Shown: positions 60,853 to 64,000 of the stretch, piece after piece | How positions within the stretch are numbered: position 1 is the stretch's first letter | How the letters are laid out: each line of letters begins with the position of its first letter | Origin: Tropicimonas isoalkanivorans | GTDB taxonomy: Bacteria; Pseudomonadota; Alphaproteobacteria; Rhodobacterales; Rhodobacteraceae | DNA length: 64,000 nucleotides | Assembly: GCF_900112335.1 (NCBI RefSeq) | Contig: NZ_FOLG01000004.1 | Span: 124,001 to 188,000 of the forward strand | Direction of reading: 5' to 3' | The notes under the pieces: model-generated | The model's input: the letters and a program-made list of their open reading frames with translations, nothing else | What the model was told of the DNA's origin: nothing | The model's database searches: none | Made by a program: the position numbers and the translations under genes

Positions 60853-62286
60853 TCAGCCGGTCGCGGCGCCTCCGACGGTCAGCCCGCCGATCCGCAGGGT
60901 GGGCTGGCCCACGCACACCGGAACCCACTGGCCCGCCTTGCCGCAGTTGCCGATGCCGGGATCGAGCGCCATGTCGTTGCCGATGGCGGTGATTCGCTGC
61001 AGCGCCGTGGGGCCGTCCCCGATCAGCGTCGCACCCTTGACCGGCGCGCCGACCTTTCCGTCCTTCACGCGGTAGGCCTCCGTGCAGGAAAAGACGAATT
61101 TGCCATTCGTGATATCGACCTGCCCGCCACCGAAGCCGACGGCGTAGAGGCCGTCCTTCAGATCCGCGAGGATCTCGGCGGGGTTTGCGTCGCCGCCCAG
61201 CATGTAGGTGTTGGTCATTCGCGGCATCGGGGCGTGGGCATAACTCTCGCGCCGGCCGTTTCCGGTTGCGGACACGCCGGACAGCCGGGCGTTCTGCCGG
61301 TCCTGCATGAAGCCCACGAGCACACCGTCCTCGATCAGGACGTTGCGGCGCGAGGGCGTGCCCTCGTCGTCCACGGTGATCGAGCCGCGGCGGTCCGGAA
61401 TGGTGCCGTCGTCCAGAACGGTCACGCCGGGGGCGGCGATGCGCTGGCCCATGAGGCCTGCGAAGGCGGAGCTTCCCTTGCGATTGGCGTCGCCCTCCAG
61501 CCCGTGACCGATGGCCTCGTGCAGCAGGATGCCAGGCCAGCCCGGGCCAAGCACGACGTCCATCACCCCGGCGGGCGCGGGCTGAGCCTCCAGGTTGACC
61601 AGGGCGATCCGCAGTGCCTCGCGGGTGACGCCCTCCCAGTGGGCGCGGTCGAGCAGCCCATCGAGGCCTGCACGCCCGCCGCCGCCCATCCCGCCCTGTT
61701 CGCGCCGCCCGTCCTGCTCCACGATCACGCTCACGTTCAGGCGGGTCATCGGGCGGCTGTCCGCGACGATCGACCCGTCCGGGCGCAGGATCGTCACCTC
61801 CTGCAGGGACGCGGCGACAGTCGCCGAGACCTGAATGACGCGCGGGTCGAGATCCCGGGCGAAGGCGTCGATCTCGCGGAGGGTCTCGATCTTCACGGGG
61901 AAGGTCGCGTCGCCGATGGGATTTTCGTCCGAGTAGAGGCGCCGGTTCGTCGGCACCGGCCCGTCCGCCAGGGTGCCGCCGCCGTCGCCGACGGCCAGGC
62001 GCGCGGTCTTGGCGGCCCGCTTCAGTGCCGCTTCGCTGATCTCGGTGGAATGGGCGTACCCGGCCGTCTCGCCGCGCACGGCGCGCAGCCCGAAGCCTTC
62101 GGACGCGTCGTAGCTCGCCGTCTTCAGCCGCCCGTCGTCGAAGACCAGCGCCTCCGACCGCCGCCGCTCCAGGAAGATCTCGCCGTCGTCGGCCCCGTGG
62201 GTGGCATCGCGCAGGATGGCGAGCGCTGAGTCCTTATCGAGAAGCGTCTCGAACGGGCGGAAAGGTGCATTTTCGGTCGAGGTCAA
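60853..62286 (-). CDS. tldD: Metalloprotease TldD
   Basis: About 477 aa. The zinc motif HEAIGHGLEGD (HExxxH) is intact, and FLERRRSEALVFDDGRLKTA at the N-terminus matches TldD/PmbA. I favour a TTG start at 62286 because GGGAGA lies 8 bases upstream and it gives the family start (TSTENAPFRPFETLLDKD). The ATG at 62310 would add 8 residues but has no ribosome site. TldD/TldE processes modified peptides and toxin or antitoxin proteins; a PmbA/TldE partner is not in the window. Confidence 0.9.
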   Translation of the reverse strand: MTSTENAPFRPFETLLDKDSALAILRDATHGADDGEIFLERRRSEALVFDDGRLKTASYDASEGFGLRAVRGETAGYAHSTEISEAALKRAAKTARLAVGDGGGTLADGPVPTNRRLYSDENPIGDATFPVKIETLREIDAFARDLDPRVIQVSATVAASLQEVTILRPDGSIVADSRPMTRLNVSVIVEQDGRREQGGMGGGGRAGLDGLLDRAHWEGVTREALRIALVNLEAQPAPAGVMDVVLGPGWPGILLHEAIGHGLEGDANRKGSSAFAGLMGQRIAAPGVTVLDDGTIPDRRGSITVDDEGTPSRRNVLIEDGVLVGFMQDRQNARLSGVSATGNGRRESYAHAPMPRMTNTYMLGGDANPAEILADLKDGLYAVGFGGGQVDITNGKFVFSCTEAYRVKDGKVGAPVKGATLIGDGPTALQRITAIGNDMALDPGIGNCGKAGQWVPVCVGQPTLRIGGLTVGGAATG

Positions 62287-62365
62287 GGCGCGTCTCCCGC
62301 AGATCGACATATTCACAGATGACTTGTTGACCCAAATCACCGGCTTGTGCAGATTTTGGTAATAT

Positions 62366-62451
62366 GGTCTCTAGACCGGAGGACACAACGGGCTCTTTTC
62401 GCCCGGAGGCTTCGGCCGCCAGGGAGGGGACCCGTCTCGGCTTCGGCCGAG
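62366..62451 (+). promoter_or_regulatory. Structured leader of coxB
   Basis: Four inverted repeats in 86 bases: GGTCT/AGACC (62366-62377), CGGGC/GCCCG (62389-62405), GGC-TTCG-GCC (62408-62417) and CTCGGC-TTCG-GCCGAG (62436-62451). The last is a perfect stem with a stable TTCG loop ending 13 bases before the ATG, close to the ribosome site. It may affect translation or RNA stability. No terminator T-run follows. Confidence 0.45.
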
Positions 62452-62464
62452 TAGCGAACGGGAC

Positions 62465-63370
62465 ATGATATTGATGCGAATTTCGACGCTAAAAAGCGGC
62501 CTTTCGGCTGCCTTTGCCGGTCTGACCTTGGCTGGCGGCGCCCTTGCACAGGAGTCGACGGACGGGCTCGAGGTCATCGGAGCACCGACTCGGGGCGGCA
62601 TCGGCTTCCAGCCGGCCGTGACGGAGCTTTCCCGGGACATCCACTGGCTCGACGGGATGCTCCTCTACATCATCACCGCGATCTGCCTGTTCGTGCTCGC
62701 GCTCGTGCTGCTCGCCTTTGTCCGGTTCAACCGCGGCCGAAATCCCGAACCCGCGCGCTTCACCCACAATTCGCCGCTCGAGATCGCCTGGACGATCGTG
62801 CCCATCGTGATCCTGATCTTCATCGGCTCGTTCTCGCTGCCGGTGCTGTTCAAGCAGCAGATCATCCCGGAGGGCGACGTCACCATCAAGGCGATCGGCA
62901 ACCAGTGGTACTGGAGCTACGAATACCCCGACCACGAGTTCACCTTCGACAGCTACATGATTGGCTCGGCCTCGGACAACAAGCTGACGCCGGAAGTGGA
63001 AGCGCAGTTGCAGGAAGCCGGCTACAAGAAAGAGCATTTCCTGCTGGCGACAGATACCGCCATGGTCGTTCCCGTGAACAAGACCATCGTGGTTCAGGTT
63101 ACCGCGGCGGATGTGATCCACTCCTGGACGATCCCGGCCTTCGGGGTGAAGCAGGATGCCGTGCCGGGCCGCCTGGCGGAGCTGTGGTTCAAGCCGGAGA
63201 AGGAAGGGATCTACTTCGGCCAATGCTCGGAACTCTGCGGGATCTCCCACGCCTACATGCCGATCACGGTGAAGGTGGTGAGCCAGGAGGCCTACGATGC
63301 CTGGCTTGACGGCGCGATCGAGGAATACGCCGGCAAACCGCGCACCCTCGACGTCGCTTCGGCCGAGTGA
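62465..63370 (+). CDS. coxB: Cytochrome c oxidase subunit II
   Basis: 301 aa. Signal-type N-terminus (LSAAFAGLTLAGGALAQ), two membrane helices (LYIITAICLFVLALVLLAFV and IAWTIVPIVILIFIGSF), then the CuA domain. CuA ligands are C254, C258, H262 and M265 (GQCSELCGISHAYM), with the earlier His in DVIHSWTIP. NQWYWSYEYPD is the aromatic electron-entry stretch. It is the first gene of a cytochrome oxidase set with ctaB next. An in-frame ATG three codons on is an alternative start. Confidence 0.96.
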   Translation: MILMRISTLKSGLSAAFAGLTLAGGALAQESTDGLEVIGAPTRGGIGFQPAVTELSRDIHWLDGMLLYIITAICLFVLALVLLAFVRFNRGRNPEPARFTHNSPLEIAWTIVPIVILIFIGSFSLPVLFKQQIIPEGDVTIKAIGNQWYWSYEYPDHEFTFDSYMIGSASDNKLTPEVEAQLQEAGYKKEHFLLATDTAMVVPVNKTIVVQVTAADVIHSWTIPAFGVKQDAVPGRLAELWFKPEKEGIYFGQCSELCGISHAYMPITVKVVSQEAYDAWLDGAIEEYAGKPRTLDVASAE

Positions 63371-63399
63371 TCGCGCGTTTCGTCAGCCGCAGGTAACAG

Positions 63400-64000
63400 A
63401 TGTCCGACACCAGCGTTCATAGCATTCCCGGGACCACCGAGCCGGAGTTGAGGGACTACTTCGCCCTGCTCAAACCGCGGGTTATGTCGCTCGTCGTCTT
63501 CACGGCGCTTGTCGGGCTGCTCGTTGCGCCCATCCCTGTCCACCCGTTCCTCATCTTCACCTCGGTGCTCTTTATCGCCATCGGTGGCGGCGCATCGGGA
63601 GCGCTGAACATGTGGTGGGACGCGGACATCGACCGGATCATGCGGCGCACCCGAAAGCGCCCCATCCCGGCTGGACGGGTTAGCGAGGGCGAGGCGCTCG
63701 GGCTCGGCATCGCGCTTTCCGGGCTGTCGGTGATGATGCTGGCGCTGTCGGCGAACCTCGTCGCAGCCGGCCTGCTGGCCTTCACCATCTTCTTCTACGT
63801 CGTGATCTACTCGATGCTTCTGAAGCGGTGGACACCGCAGAACATCGTCATCGGCGGCGCCGCCGGGGCGTTCCCGCCGATGATCGGCTGGGCGGTGGCA
63901 ACGGGGGGCGTCTCCGTCGAATCGCTGCTCATGTTCATGCTGATCTTCATCTGGACGCCGCCGCATTTCTGGTCGCTCGCGCTTTTCATGAACAGTGATT
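63400..64000 (+). CDS. ctaB: Protoheme IX farnesyltransferase (partial, 5' end)
   Basis: Cut by the window end; 200 codons visible. UbiA-type motifs include [19 protein letters not shown] and the Asp-rich [19 protein letters not shown], and the pattern [11 protein letters not shown] of COX10/CyoE enzymes lies near the end. It makes heme O from heme B for oxidase assembly. The ATG at 63400 follows coxB by 29 bases. Confidence 0.95.
   Translation, partial: MSDTSVHSIPGTTEPELRDYFALLKPRVMSLVVFTALVGLLVAPIPVHPFLIFTSVLFIAIGGGASGALNMWWDADIDRIMRRTRKRPIPAGRVSEGEALGLGIALSGLSVMMLALSANLVAAGLLAFTIFFYVVIYSMLLKRWTPQNIVIGGAAGAFPPMIGWAVATGGVSVESLLMFMLIFIWTPPHFWSLALFMNSD

Overview
The window is a high-GC chromosomal segment from an alphaproteobacterium, most likely a member of the Rhodobacterales (Rhodobacteraceae/Roseobacter group). 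The evidence is strong GC bias at third codon positions, an argD-argF pair, an NADP isocitrate dehydrogenase of the eukaryote-like type, an IscR with one remaining cysteine, a Tad/Flp pilus locus of alphaproteobacterial type, a membrane-anchored ThiF-like protein behind dut, and short dispersed intergenic repeats. No rRNA, tRNA, CRISPR array or intact insertion sequence was seen. The assignment rests on gene content only.

Layout. 1-2.9 kb: tail of an unknown gene, then argD and argF (acetylornithine to citrulline) and an MmcQ/YjbR protein. 3-10.7 kb: cysS (with an aberrant low-GC 3' third), cimA, a methyltransferase, a non-catalytic squalene/phytoene-synthase-fold protein (NDUFAF6-like), an MFS transporter, an AlkA-type glycosylase and a carboxylesterase. 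10.9-17.8 kb: HNH endonuclease, SMR and YitT membrane proteins, icd, an HlyD-DUF2955 export pair, HD hydrolase, a small conserved protein and an alpha/beta hydrolase. 17.9-21.3 kb: iscR and the overlapping coaBC-dut-thiF-like set. 21.3-24.8 kb is an accessory-looking block: a MarR remnant followed by GntR regulator, LigI-like amidohydrolase and MatC-type dicarboxylate transporter. 25.2-32.4 kb: M3 peptidase, CDF metal exporter, SH3 protein, 2-hydroxyacid dehydrogenase and Lhr-type helicase. 32.4-34 kb is gene-poor, with a low-complexity lipoprotein.

34-49 kb is dominated by a minus-strand Tad/Flp pilus locus: two Flp pilins, cpaB, cpaC, a small lipoprotein, cpaE, cpaF, tadB, tadC, two TPR lipoproteins and a prepilin peptidase. 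An AAA ATPase and an OmpA-like protein follow, after a convergent polytopic membrane protein. TadE/F/G pseudopilins are not in the window.

49-64 kb: lytic transglycosylase; a three-gene operon of a UPF0104-type membrane protein, a DprE1-like FAD oxidase and a DprE2-like SDR; scoAB CoA transferase; a MocR regulator divergent from a DUF1127 gene; topA; dprA; tldD; and the start of a cytochrome oxidase cluster (coxB, then ctaB cut by the window end).

Most genes are housekeeping. The most interesting items are the DprE1/DprE2/UPF0104 operon, which suggests lipid-linked arabinose-type chemistry outside actinobacteria; the mosaic cysS; the catabolic island next to a broken MarR gene; a second divergent Flp pilin; a 2-hydroxyacid dehydrogenase with Gln where catalytic His is expected; and several families of short intergenic repeats, one present as a perfect 22-nt inverted pair.
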